Source of the DNA: Candidatus Phytoplasma luffae
Lineage (GTDB): Bacteria > Bacillota_I > Bacilli_A > Acholeplasmatales > Acholeplasmataceae
Assembly (NCBI RefSeq): GCF_018024475.1
Contig: NZ_CP054393.1
Location: forward strand, 124,001 to 188,000
DNA length: 64,000 nucleotides
Direction of reading: 5' to 3'
Shown here: piece by piece, positions 43,581-53,052 of the stretch
Position numbering within the stretch: the stretch's first letter is position 1
Layout of the letters: the number at the start of each line of letters is the position of its first letter
Notes under the pieces: generated by a model
The model's database searches: none
What the model saw: the letters and a program-made list of their open reading frames with translations, nothing else
Told to the model about the DNA's origin: nothing
Made by a program: the position numbers and the translations under genes

Positions 43581-44415
43581 GGAATACCTCATATAACTAC
43601 TAACTACCACGCTGATGCTAGCCACGCTAAATTAACAGATGAAGATGTTAGAAAAATTTGGAACGATTTAGTCGGTGTAGAAAAAGACGCAAACGGCAAT
43701 CCAATTATGGAAAAATATAAAAATGAAACAACAGATAAAGATGGTAAGAAAATCACAGAAGAATTAAAAAGACCAATACCGAGTACCAAACTAACAAATT
43801 TCTTAATTAAACAGGTTAAAAGTTTTGTTGACAATAATTTAAGAGATTTAAAAAGCAGTCACAAAAGCGTTCTTGAATGGGACCTGGACCAATTAACCAA
43901 AAAAAATAATTCCCAAATTTCTAATTTAGACAATCAAATTAAAGCAATTTTGACCGAAAACACCAACATAGATAAAGATAGAGAAAAATTAGTAGCAAGT
44001 GTAGAAGTAAAAACAAAATCAAACGATAAATTAAGCACTGATATTAGAGCAGATTTAAAACAATATGCAAAAGAGCACACTACTCGCTCTACAAGAAGTT
44101 GACGAACATTATGACGCCATAATACAAAAATTAAGAGTTGCTAATAATTTATCAGAAATTACCAACAAAATTAAACAGTGTAACGAAAATAAAACCGCGT
44201 TACGTGAAGCTTTGTGTGAAGAATTAGAAAAAATATTTAACCTAGCGAATTGCGCCCCAGAAAAAAACAGAGGTTATAATTTTTATAAACAAGGCAACGC
44301 AGAATATGAAAAAGACAATGAAAACAAACACGAAGCAATCAAAAATTTCCAAGCAAGTAAATTAGTATTATCGTTAGACTCTGAGTTAATGGATGGCGAC
44401 GCATCAACAACTTAA
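43575..44415 (+). pseudogene. Truncated and frameshifted PMU coiled-coil protein gene
   Basis: One frame reads from the repeat edge (GIPHITTNYHADASHAKL) through TDEDVRKIWNDLVG, a charged coiled-coil part and YAKEHTTRSTRS to a stop at 44100; an overlapping frame continues from about 44075 with LLALQEVDEHYDAIIQKLR to 44415. Together they are one gene with a frameshift near 44075-44100, missing its 5' end at the PMU junction. It has the coiled-coil style of PMU genes; the family is not recognised. The original gene would exceed 280 codons. Confidence 0.75.
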
Positions 44416-44440
44416 TAAAAAAACTCATTTCCGAATAATA

Positions 44441-44467
44441 AAGGTATAGTACAAATTAGCTATACTT
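44441..44467. terminator. Hairpin between PMU-remnant genes
   Basis: AAGGTATAG (44441-44449) pairs with CTATACTTT (44460-44468) with one G-T pair around a short loop. Probably ends the upstream gene. Confidence 0.55.
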
Positions 44468-44491
44468 TAAAATCGAAAGGAAAACTAAAAA

Positions 44492-45148
44492 ATGAATCCA
44501 AAAAACAATAAAATATTTATTATCTCAATCATATTAATCGTTTTCATTTCTATCACTTTCATTTTTCGAAATGAAATTAAACAATATTTCAAACCGACAT
44601 CAGCGCCAACAACCCAAATAAAAAGCGAAGATAAAAACAACAATAAACCAAACAATAATAAAATTTTACCAAATTCCAACTCTATCCCAACCAACAATAA
44701 ACCTCCGCAAAAAGTAACTTTTGCAGAACCACCAACACAACAAACTCCAACAAAATTGCAAGTTTATGACAAAGGAGTGGAAAAAAATCCAAATTTTGAT
44801 ATTGATGAAATAAAAAAACAATACCGAAACGGATGCTTTGGACGCTGGAAATTTGAAAACCCTACTTTTGTAAAAGCGCAACATTTTTATGCTTGTTGTT
44901 CTATTATAGAAGAAAAAGACGGAATTAAAAAGAATTTAATTTACAACGTGCTACAAGAAAAGATTCAAAAATATCAAGAAACTGATTTAAAAACTAATCA
45001 TGTTATAAAGAATCAAACTTTTAAAGTTGAAGTAACAAACGAATGGCCTAACCTTGATATGCCAAGTACCGAACAACTTTTTGACAATGCAACTGGTAAC
45101 CTTAAAGAAATAATTGCTTTTAATTCTGATGGAACAATTAAACCTTAA
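44492..45148 (+). CDS. Membrane-anchored hypothetical protein of the second mobile remnant
   Basis: 218 residues. N-terminal helix (IFIISIILIVFISITFIF), a disordered Asn/Pro/Thr/Lys linker (about 35-95), then a folded domain: NPNFDIDEIKKQYRNGCFGRW, KFENPTFVKAQHFYACCSII and a beta-like end FKVEVTNEWPNLDM. Cys at GCFG and ACCS could bind metal or form disulfides. GAAAGGAAAA precedes the ATG. The neighbouring gene at 45419-46031 has the same plan (helix, linker, Trp/Cys region), so they may be distant paralogs. The only intact gene in this debris. Confidence 0.7.
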   Translation: MNPKNNKIFIISIILIVFISITFIFRNEIKQYFKPTSAPTTQIKSEDKNNNKPNNNKILPNSNSIPTNNKPPQKVTFAEPPTQQTPTKLQVYDKGVEKNPNFDIDEIKKQYRNGCFGRWKFENPTFVKAQHFYACCSIIEEKDGIKKNLIYNVLQEKIQKYQETDLKTNHVIKNQTFKVEVTNEWPNLDMPSTEQLFDNATGNLKEIIAFNSDGTIKP

Positions 45149-45275
45149 AAATCTAATCCCCATCCAAAACAAACAAACCAACCATCCCCAACAATTTTTT
45201 CAAATCCTCGTCCTCATTCAAGACCCTAAACTAAATAAACTAACCAAACCAAAAAAAGAAAGGAAGTGAAAAGTA

Positions 45276-45374
45276 AGCAACGCAGAAGAAGCATTTGTAG
45301 ATGACAGTATGTTTAGTTTTGTTCCTCGCTTTCGTCTATGGCAACTCCGAAATAGAGAAAGGATGCGAAACTAA
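45276..45374 (+). pseudogene. Short 3' gene fragment
   Basis: A 32-codon frame SNAEEAFVDDSMFSF followed by VPRFRLWQLRNRERMRN ends with TAA at 45372. AAAGGAAG is just upstream. It reads like the C terminus of a PMU protein, with the rest lost. Confidence 0.4.
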
Positions 45375-45418
45375 ATAGACTAAACAAAACAAAATAAATT
45401 TAAAAGAAGGGGGAAGTT

Positions 45419-46031
45419 ATGTTAACCAAACTTAAACAACTAACCAAAAAACAAAAAATTTTAATTTCTATCATTACTATAACTGCTGTAATCTTAATCA
45501 TATCAATTTCAACAATTATTTTTAACAAACCAAATCACAAAAAAATTAACTCAAACTAAATCAGAATTAACTTATTCAGATTATTCAGAGTTTAAGAAAG
45601 GGAGTGAAACCAGCCAAATAAAATACGAAAACGCAATAAAACAATACGAAAAAGATTGACAAAACTGGAAAGACCAGTGTTATTTCAAACCAGGTGTAAT
45701 ATATAACAGTGAATATTTTTATAACAAACTTAGTATAGGCAACAAAGTTTATTCAAACGTTTCGTACATTAATAACAACGCCGCAATTGACGACCCAGTG
45801 ACTGATTGGAATGTAGAAGACCGCGGAATTTATTTTTTAAAATATGATTATTTCGACGTTGGCACCGTCAGCCGTAGAACTTTAAGAAAAAAAGCTGGTC
45901 TTGGTAACGGAGGTGTTACTGTTTCGATTTGGACGCCCTTCTTTTTTAATAATGACCGTAAAACTTGGTTTGAAGGCTACGCTGACACAACTCGATCTCC
46001 AAAAAAACCGCAATTATCAGATTTCCAATAA
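45419..46031 (+). pseudogene. Membrane-anchored protein gene with a frameshift and a TGA
   Basis: Begins MLTKLKQLTKKQKILISIIT with a membrane helix (ILISIITITAVILIISISTI), runs out of frame at about 45555, resumes one frame over (TKSELTYSDYSEFKKGS), meets a TGA at 45657 in a Trp-like context (EKD-stop-QNWKD), and continues open through WNVEDRGIYFLKYDYFDVG and IWTPFFFNNDRKTWFEGY to 46031. The 77-residue ORF at 45798 is only its 3' part. AAGGGGGAAG precedes the ATG. Two lesions make it non-functional. Confidence 0.75.
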
Positions 46032-46090
46032 TTAAAAAATTTCATCAAGACATAATCAACTTTAAATCTTTACCAACCAACCCAACCAAC

Positions 46091-46114
46091 AAAGACCTAT
46101 TTATTTAGGTCTTT
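46091..46114 (+). terminator. Hairpin terminator
   Basis: AAAGACCTA (46091-46099) pairs with TAGGTCTTT (46106-46114), followed by TTTT. Same hairpin class as in the intact PMU, here on the plus strand. Confidence 0.8.
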
Positions 46115-46157
46115 TTTTATTACCCAAACCCAAAAAAAGAAAGGAAGTAAAAACCGA

Positions 46158-46506
46158 ATGTTTAAATTTTTAGACATCTTTAAATATATTCATTATTTTA
46201 TAATAATGATTGTCGCTTTACCCACTATTTATATGGTATCAAAATTTTTAATATCATATTTCACAAACAAAAAAGCGACTACTAAACCAACAACACGAAA
46301 TACTAAAACTACGAAAAAAACAAAAGCAAAATCAAGCGCTAACGCTCTAACCCATCAATTAATCCAAACATCATCAAATACGGCGGTATCATCGTTATCA
46401 TAATATTAATTATAGTGGGCGCCAGTATTTTACATGCTAAATTCTTCGGCCCAGACCAAATTTCATCACCAACAGAACAAGTTATTAGCTCAATTGACAA
46501 CGCTAT
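46158..46506 (+). pseudogene. Truncated N-terminal copy of coiled-coil protein B
   Basis: Frame 1 reads MFKFLDIFKYIHYFIIMIVA through LISYFTNKKATTKPTT to 46403; a frame change near 46340-46370 then gives KYGGIIVIIILIIVGASILH and SSPTEQVISSIDNAIKRYS. Two membrane helices separated by a Thr/Lys linker and followed by the start of a coil (VISSIDNAIKRYS versus LVNKIDKAIDKYE) match the N terminus of the 539-residue PMU protein. It is cut off near 46506, the right limit of the remnant. Confidence 0.7.
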
Positions 46507-47040
46507 TAAAAGATACTCGGTGTTTTCTTTTTTTAGACAGTTTTTATTTTTTTAATTTTGCAGAATTTATTTTTAATTTTGTATAATCAAGAATGTAGGT
46601 ATGTTTTTGTCAAGATATTGATATTTTATTATATAAAAACTCTTTTGATAAAAAAAGATTTTCAAACTTATTAAATATCATTGTTAATCCAAAGATATAA
46701 CTAAAAAATTTTTTTATTGTTTTTTTTAATTTTGTTTTTAAAATTACTAAATATATTAGAGTTTTTGATTATTTAAGTTTAAGAAAAAAATTTTTATAAA
46801 AATTATTGTAATTATTAAAAAATGAATTTAAACTTATTTGATTTTGCATTTTTTATTTTTTGCACTTATGTTTGTTGAAATTCATAATTAAATTTAATTT
46901 ATTTTTAATGATTTTTTTTATTTTTTTGTTATTATTTTTTTCTAATGATAAAAAAATGTTCATAAAAAAACTTTAAATTATTTTTGTGAAAATAATTTTT
47001 AAAAACTAAAATAAATTAAAAAAAAGGCTTTATATTAAAA
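46507..47040. other. Intergenic region before pfkA
   Basis: About 530 bases, very AT-rich, with no gene. It begins where the mobile remnant is cut. Confidence 0.4.
46558..46587 (+). promoter_or_regulatory. Candidate promoter
   Basis: TTGCAG (46558-46563), 18-base spacer, TATAAT (46582-46587). The best match in the region but about 450 bases before pfkA, so it would need a long leader. Confidence 0.35.
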
Positions 47041-48021
47041 ATGAAAAAAGAAAAAGAATTAGAAAAAATTGCCGTTTTAACTTCGGGAGGAGACGCTCCT
47101 GGAATGAACGCTGCCATTAGATCTGTTGTTTTAGAAGGTGTTAAACAAGGTTTTGAGGTTTATGGGGTAAAAGATGGTTTTTTAGGGTTGTATAATAAAG
47201 AAATACAACTTTTGGAATTTAATTCCCTTCCTCGTATCATTAATTTATCAGGAACATTTTTAGGAACTTCTCGTTTTACACCTTTTAAAGAACAATTAGA
47301 TATTAGTCAACAATGCGCAAATAACTTAAAAAAAATAGGGATTAATAAATTAGTTGTTATTGGCGGAGATGGTTCTTATAAAGGCGCAATGAGATTACAA
47401 GAATTAGGGGTCAAATGTGTGGGATTACCTGCTACTATCGATAATGATATTGACTATACTGATTTTACAATTGGTTTCAGTACTGCTTTAAACAATGTTA
47501 TTAATATAATTGAAAAAATACGTGACACTTCTATTTCTCATCGTAGATGTAGCATAATTGAAGTTATGGGACGTCACAAAGGAGATTTAGCTTTATATGG
47601 AGGTATAGCGACTGGTGTTGATTTAATCGTAACACGCGAACACCTTTTAGATAAACAAAAAATTTTAGATAAGATCAAAGAATTAAATAAAAAAAATAAA
47701 AGACATGTTATTGTAGTTGTTGCCGAAAATATTTTTGATATTTCTAGTTTAGCTAAAGAAGTTGAAAAATATAGCGGTTTTGAAACTAGATCTCAAGTTT
47801 TAGGATATATTCAAAGAGGCGGCACCCCAACTGCTGAAGATTTGATGTTAGCTACTCGCATGGGAAGTTTGGCTGTTAAATTATTAAAAAAAGATATTTC
47901 TAATTGCGGTGTTGGTTCACAAGGTTTAAAATTGTGTCATTTTTATTTTGAACAAATTTTTGATCAAAATAAACAACAATATGATTTATTCGATACAATA
48001 TCAAATTTCATAATTGATTAG
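47041..48021 (+). CDS. pfkA: ATP-dependent 6-phosphofructokinase
   Basis: 326 residues, standard bacterial length. Phosphorylates fructose 6-phosphate. Seen: VLTSGGDAPGMNAAIRS (ATP site), VVIGGDGSYKGA, PATIDNDIDYTD (catalytic Asp in the DxD of the family), EVMGRHKGDLAL and QRGGTPTAEDLMLATRMG. Gly in GGDGS marks the ATP- rather than PPi-dependent type. AAAAAGG precedes the ATG. First gene of the glycolysis block. Confidence 0.95.
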   Translation: MKKEKELEKIAVLTSGGDAPGMNAAIRSVVLEGVKQGFEVYGVKDGFLGLYNKEIQLLEFNSLPRIINLSGTFLGTSRFTPFKEQLDISQQCANNLKKIGINKLVVIGGDGSYKGAMRLQELGVKCVGLPATIDNDIDYTDFTIGFSTALNNVINIIEKIRDTSISHRRCSIIEVMGRHKGDLALYGGIATGVDLIVTREHLLDKQKILDKIKELNKKNKRHVIVVVAENIFDISSLAKEVEKYSGFETRSQVLGYIQRGGTPTAEDLMLATRMGSLAVKLLKKDISNCGVGSQGLKLCHFYFEQIFDQNKQQYDLFDTISNFIID

Positions 48022-48095
48022 TTGCATTTCTTTAGTTATTAAAAGAAAAATTAAAATTTAATTTATAAAATAAAAATAAAAAGGATTACTGTTTT

Positions 48096-49598
48096 ATGGT
48101 TGTTAATAGATGCAATGTTAAAAAAAATGGTGATTCTATTACAAAAAAAAATTATTTTTTTAATCCTAAAGATAATTTTCAAGGTTCTATTTTGTCAAAT
48201 TTAATTTGTCTTTCTGTTCCGATTGCTATTTTTTTACTTTTTCAACATTTAGGTACTTCTATTGATTTTTTTATTATTGGTAATCCAAAAGACACAGTAG
48301 TAAATGTAGATGCGGCTATTTCCTATATGAAACAAATTATAAAAATTCTTCAAAGTATAGCAATTGCTTTAGGTTCAGCTGGAGTAGTTTTAGTAGCGCA
48401 CGAATATAAAAAAGAAAATAAGGAAAAATCAAAGCAATATGCTACTTTAGCTTTTTTATTAGCTGTCATTATTTCTTTATTTTTTTTAATTATTTTCGGT
48501 TTAGGGGTTTGGATACCTGGTTTAGGTGGTTTATTTTTTCGTAAAGAATATCATGATGATGGCGGTTTGAATTATTATTATCTTACTTTAATTACCTTTA
48601 TCTTTATTACCATAAATTCCGTTTTTATCTCTTTAGAACGTGTTAAAAACAAAAATCGACTTATTTTTATTCTTAATATTCTTTTGATTACTTTTAGAAT
48701 TATTATTTCTTTTATATATAAATTTTCTAAAAAAGAAGGAACAGTAACAGTTATTGATTTAGCTTTGGCTAATTTATTGTCAAATTTATTAATCACTTTT
48801 ATTGCTTTTTATTATATGCTTAACCCTACAAATCCTTTCCAAATTCAATTTAAAAAATTAATTTTCCCTAAAGATATCGTTCAATCTATGTTGAAATTAT
48901 CAGGGACTTTAATCATTGGCAAAGCTACTTATGAAATCGGTAAGAAAGTGATTCATGATATGATTACAGGTTATTCAAAAGAATTAAAATTTATTAATGG
49001 TTTGGATTTAGTAGCTATATCAGGATTAGTAGCGGTTGTAAATGGTATTTTTTATTCAATTTCACAATCTTTCGAAGATTCTCAAACAGTAATGGTTTCA
49101 CGAAGTGTTTCGCGCGAAGATAATTCGAAAACTTTTAAAATCTTTAAAAATGTTTTTGTTATTAGTTTAATTATCGGTATTATTGGTTTTTTAAGTAATT
49201 ATTTTTTCGGCGAACGATTGTTATGTTTTTTAAAATCAAGTAAAGAATTTTCAGATTCATACATTAAAACCTTCAAAACAATTTTATTTTGGGAAGGAAC
49301 TTCCTTATTTACTTCCATTTGGGCTTCTATAATGATGGGTTATATTTTATCTTACAATAAAAACGCTAACCTTATTTTTTGGATGAACCTTTTAAGATTA
49401 ATTTTAAGAATAGTAATTTTATTTGTCTTGCATAAATATTTATCGATTGAAAAAACAGCTCTTCAATTTGGATTAAGTACTTTCGGCAGCAATATGATTG
49501 TTTTAATAGTAATAACAGTTATTTTCTTTATTTTTGTAAGAAAAAATAAATTTAAAAATTTACAATCACAATTAAAAACCACTATTAATAAAATATAA
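48096..49598 (+). CDS. MATE-family multidrug/metabolite exporter
   Basis: 500 residues, about 12 membrane helices. N-terminal FQGSILSNLICLSVPIAIFL and the IDFFIIGN block match the MATE pattern (PxxLxxLxxxxxxxxDxxfvG), and GSAGVVLVAHEYKKENKEKS the following loop. MATE proteins expel drugs or metabolites with Na+ or H+. An Asp/Lys insertion near residues 65-75 and a loop near 290 are atypical. It lies 74 bases after pfkA, with AAAAAGGATT before the ATG. Substrate unknown. Confidence 0.8.
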   Translation: MVVNRCNVKKNGDSITKKNYFFNPKDNFQGSILSNLICLSVPIAIFLLFQHLGTSIDFFIIGNPKDTVVNVDAAISYMKQIIKILQSIAIALGSAGVVLVAHEYKKENKEKSKQYATLAFLLAVIISLFFLIIFGLGVWIPGLGGLFFRKEYHDDGGLNYYYLTLITFIFITINSVFISLERVKNKNRLIFILNILLITFRIIISFIYKFSKKEGTVTVIDLALANLLSNLLITFIAFYYMLNPTNPFQIQFKKLIFPKDIVQSMLKLSGTLIIGKATYEIGKKVIHDMITGYSKELKFINGLDLVAISGLVAVVNGIFYSISQSFEDSQTVMVSRSVSREDNSKTFKIFKNVFVISLIIGIIGFLSNYFFGERLLCFLKSSKEFSDSYIKTFKTILFWEGTSLFTSIWASIMMGYILSYNKNANLIFWMNLLRLILRIVILFVLHKYLSIEKTALQFGLSTFGSNMIVLIVITVIFFIFVRKNKFKNLQSQLKTTINKI

Positions 49599-49728
49599 AA
49601 ATAATCAAATAAAATATTTTTTTTGCCAAAAAAATTAAAAGAAAGATTTTTCAAAAATAAGTATTCTTTTAATTAATTTAAAAAATTATTATTTATGGAA
49701 TAATTTAAAAAAAATTAGGAGTTTATAA

Positions 49729-51018
49729 ATGAGTTTGAAATTGAATCTTGACGGAATAAAAACTTTTTTAGATTGGGAAAAAGAATTAAATATTTATCAT
49801 TCTCAAATTAAAAAGATTCATCATCAATTACATTATGACGAAAATCTTAAAAATAAATATTTAGGATGGTTAGATTTACCTCTTAATTATGACCGCGAAG
49901 AACTTAAAAGATTAAAAGAATTAAAAAAACAAAACGCTTATTTAGATGTTTTAGTAGTTGTTGGTATTGGAGGTTCTTATTTAGGAATTAAAGCTGGTAT
50001 CGAACTTCTTAAAGCTCCTTTTTCCAAAAATAAACCAGAAATAATTTTTGCAGGTTATCAAGTGTCAGGTAATTATTTAATTAATCTTTTAAAGTATTTA
50101 AAAGATAAAAATTGGGCTATTAATGTTATTTCAAAATCTGGTACTACCTTAGAACCAGCTCTAGCTTTTAGAATTCTTAAAGATACCATTGAAAAAAAAT
50201 ATGGCAAAAAAGAAGTTCAAAAACGCATTTTCGTTACTACTGATAAAAAAAAAGGCACTTTATTTAATTTAGCTAAAAAAGAAGGTTATCAAATGTTCGT
50301 TATCCCTGATTCTGTTGGAGGAAGATTTAGTGTTTTGACTAGTGTAGGTCTTTTGCCTTTTGCTTTTGCTAATTTAGATGTCGATGTTATGCTTAAAGGA
50401 GCTTTACAAGCTTTTAAAGACAATTATTCAGATGATTTATTACAAAATCAATCTTATCAGTACGCTTTAGCTAGATACTTGATGTATTCTAAAATAAATA
50501 AAAAAATAGAATTATTAGTCACTTATGAACCTTGTATGTTGGCTTTTTCTGAGTGGTGGAAACAATTATTTGCTGAATCCGAAGGAAAAGAAGAAAAAGG
50601 ATTGTTTGTAGGCGCTGTTAATAACTCTACTGAACTTCACTCTTTAGGTCAATTCATTCAAGAAGGTACTAAAATGCTTTTTGAAACTATTTTGAATGTG
50701 ACTTCCATAAAAGATGATTGTATTGTTCCTGAAATAAATAATGAATTAGATAATCTTAATTATATAGCTCATAAAAGTTATTCTCAAATTAATCAAAAAA
50801 TTCTTCAAGCTACAAAACTTGCTCATATTGAAGGTGGAGTTCCTAATTTAGAAATTATTATTTCTAATTTGGATGAATTTCATTTCGGTTATTTAGTTTA
50901 TTTTTTTGAAAAAGCTTGCGCTATGTCAGGTTATTTATTAGAAATTAATCCTTTTAATCAACCAGGAGTAGAAATATACAAACACAAAATGTTTTCTTTG
51001 TTGAAAGAAAAAAATTAA
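49729..51018 (+). CDS. pgi: Glucose-6-phosphate isomerase
   Basis: 429 residues, the compact Firmicutes/mollicute form. Interconverts glucose 6-phosphate and fructose 6-phosphate. Seen: VVVGIGGSYLGIKAGIELL, VISKSGTTLEPALAFRIL (SIS phosphate site), VGGRFSVLTSVGLLPFA, AESEGKEEKGLF with the active-site Glu, and a closing GYLLEINPFNQPGVEIYK. TTAGGAGT precedes the ATG. Confidence 0.95.
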   Translation: MSLKLNLDGIKTFLDWEKELNIYHSQIKKIHHQLHYDENLKNKYLGWLDLPLNYDREELKRLKELKKQNAYLDVLVVVGIGGSYLGIKAGIELLKAPFSKNKPEIIFAGYQVSGNYLINLLKYLKDKNWAINVISKSGTTLEPALAFRILKDTIEKKYGKKEVQKRIFVTTDKKKGTLFNLAKKEGYQMFVIPDSVGGRFSVLTSVGLLPFAFANLDVDVMLKGALQAFKDNYSDDLLQNQSYQYALARYLMYSKINKKIELLVTYEPCMLAFSEWWKQLFAESEGKEEKGLFVGAVNNSTELHSLGQFIQEGTKMLFETILNVTSIKDDCIVPEINNELDNLNYIAHKSYSQINQKILQATKLAHIEGGVPNLEIIISNLDEFHFGYLVYFFEKACAMSGYLLEINPFNQPGVEIYKHKMFSLLKEKN

Positions 51019-51551
51019 AAGTAATTATTGCATTATTTATTTTATTAAAAATATCTATTTATCATTTAGTCTTTTTTTATTTTAATTAAAGTTCAAAAAT
51101 AAAAAAAAGTTAATTAATATTCAATATGTTAATTTTTTTAAAAATATCTTTTTATATTCGTTTTTTTACAAAAAAAATTCATTTAAAATTAAATCATCAA
51201 AAGCACATGATTCAAAATAAGTTTAATTTTGATATACTAAAAGTAATAATGGATAATATTTTTGAAATATAAAAAAATTTATAATTTTTTAATATTTATT
51301 ATTAAGTGAAAACAAGAAAAAATTTATGTTTTTTTAATAAATTATTTTTTTTTATTTCTACTATTTTTCCAATTAATTATTTTTTCTTTTAAATTTAAAA
51401 AGAGAATTTTATATTAAAAATTTTGATAATATTTTATTTGGTTATGGTTTTTTAGATCTTTTTAATTACGGACTTTTAACTTCTTTCTAATAATTTTAAA
51501 AAAAATGATTGATTATTTTATTTATAATTTTAATTTAAAATTATTAATATT
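51019..51551. other. Intergenic decayed DNA after pgi
   Basis: About 530 AT-rich bases. Short coding-like scraps (NILFGYGFLDLFNYG at about 51430-51475) may be the 5' remains of the HAD pseudogene that follows. Nothing firmer is seen. Confidence 0.35.
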
Positions 51552-51927
51552 ATTTTGGAAATTATACCCAGCGAAAAAGATTTAATTACTGATTATTTTA
51601 AAAAAAATATTTCGCCAATAAAAATTATTTAATTGAATATCATTTTTATCTTCCTGATAATATTTATCAACTTTGGTTATTCGAACTTAATTGTATAAAA
51701 TTAGAAAATTTTTTAAAATAATTTTCGAATTTTAAAAAAATATTAGAGAAGAAAAGGTTGAGTTGGTTTAATCCCTACTTAAGTAAATAAAATTTGCAGA
51801 CTTAAATTAACAAAATACTTTATATAAAGAATATCGATTAATTTGTGACTGATATGGATATAATGATTTTTTTATGATGAAATATGCTGATCTCGGAATA
51901 TGAATGGATAATACTATTTGTCAATAA
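51552..51927 (+). pseudogene. Decayed Cof-type HAD-superfamily hydrolase
   Basis: Reading with frame changes gives ILEIIPSEKDLITDYFKKN, IEYHFYLPDNIYQLWLFEL, KKRLSWFNPYLSK and finally YGYNDFFMMKYADLGI-stop-MDNT. The last block is HAD motif IV of Cof-type phosphatases (GDGYNDxxMMKYADLGIAMGN). At least one frameshift (near 51630) and several stops, including TGA in place of Gly and Ala codons, show it is dead. Its intact form probably dephosphorylated sugar phosphates, fitting the glycolysis neighbourhood. Confidence 0.7.
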
Positions 51928-52107
51928 ATTAAGATAATTTAAATTTTTAGTCCTCATATTTGTAATAATAAATTTTATGTTTTTTTAAAAAAATTCTGTC
52001 ATTATAATTTATTTTTTATTATTATTGTTCTTTTCTTTTTTTTATTGATATAAAAAAAGAAAAAGTTAATTAATAATAATTTAAAAAAAGTAAAAAGGTT
52101 TAATTAA

Positions 52108-52974
52108 ATGTTAACTTCGGATAAAAAAATTATTTTAAAAGCGCATCAGGAAAAATATGCTATAGCGCAAGTAAGTATAAACAATTTAGAATGGACTAAA
52201 GCGGCCTTGCAAACAGCACAGGAGTTAAATTCTCCTGTTATTTTAGGAGTCAGCGAAGAGGCTGGTAAATATTTCGGCGGATTTAAAACTGTTGTTGCAT
52301 TAGTTAAAGAACTTGATTCTTATTATCGAATTTCTGTGCCTGTCATTCTTCATTTAGATCATGGTTCTTATGAAGGCGCTTTAGAAGCGATTAAAGCTGG
52401 TTTTAATTCTGTTATGTTTGATGGTAGTCATTTGGATTTCGAAATTAATTTAAAAAAAACAAAAGAAATAACAAAAATATCTCACGAAAGAGGTTTATTA
52501 GTTGAAGCAGAAGTAGGTGGTATCGGCGGCGAAGAAGATGGTGTTATTTGTCGAGGCGAAATAGCTGACCCACAAGAATGTAAAAAAATAGCAGATTTAG
52601 GGGTTGATATGCTTGCCGCTGGTATAGGTAATATGCATGGCCAATACCCTTTAAATTGGAAGGGACTTGATTTTGATATTTTTTATCAAATTAGAAAATT
52701 AACTAATGAAAAAACTCCTTTAGTTTTGCATGGTGGTAGTGGTATCTCCGATGATATGATAAAAAAATCTATTACTTTAGGAGTAGTTAAAATTAATATT
52801 AATACAGAATTTCAATTAGCTTTTGCAAAAGCAACTAGACATTATATCGAAGAAGGAAAAGATTTGGAAGGCAAAGGGTTTGATCCTCGTAAATTATTAA
52901 ATCCTGGTTTTTTAGCAATCAAAGAAGAAATGAAAAGTAAATTAGCTCTTTTTGGTTCCGTTAACAAAGCATAA
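52108..52974 (+). CDS. fba: Class II fructose-bisphosphate aldolase
   Basis: 288 residues. Zn-dependent aldolase splitting fructose 1,6-bisphosphate. Seen: ILHLDHGSYEGALEAI (catalytic Asp and Zn His), MFDGSHLDFEINL, EAEVGGIGGEEDGV, NMHGQYP, LHGGSGISDDMI (Zn His plus phosphate loop) and KININTEFQ. Family matches the Bacillus FbaA/GatY group. AAAAAGG precedes the ATG. Followed by pgk after 78 bases. Confidence 0.95.
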   Translation: MLTSDKKIILKAHQEKYAIAQVSINNLEWTKAALQTAQELNSPVILGVSEEAGKYFGGFKTVVALVKELDSYYRISVPVILHLDHGSYEGALEAIKAGFNSVMFDGSHLDFEINLKKTKEITKISHERGLLVEAEVGGIGGEEDGVICRGEIADPQECKKIADLGVDMLAAGIGNMHGQYPLNWKGLDFDIFYQIRKLTNEKTPLVLHGGSGISDDMIKKSITLGVVKININTEFQLAFAKATRHYIEEGKDLEGKGFDPRKLLNPGFLAIKEEMKSKLALFGSVNKA

Positions 52975-53052
52975 TAAAAAAATTTCATTGATAAAAAAAA
53001 TGATATTAATCAGGAAACATAAAAGTATTACAAATTAAAAGGTATAATCGAC

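Noticed and set aside
51840-51927. TGA read as Trp in the HAD pseudogene
   Set aside because: The two TGA codons line up with Gly and Ala positions of Cof proteins, not with Trp, and other lesions are present; simple decay explains them.
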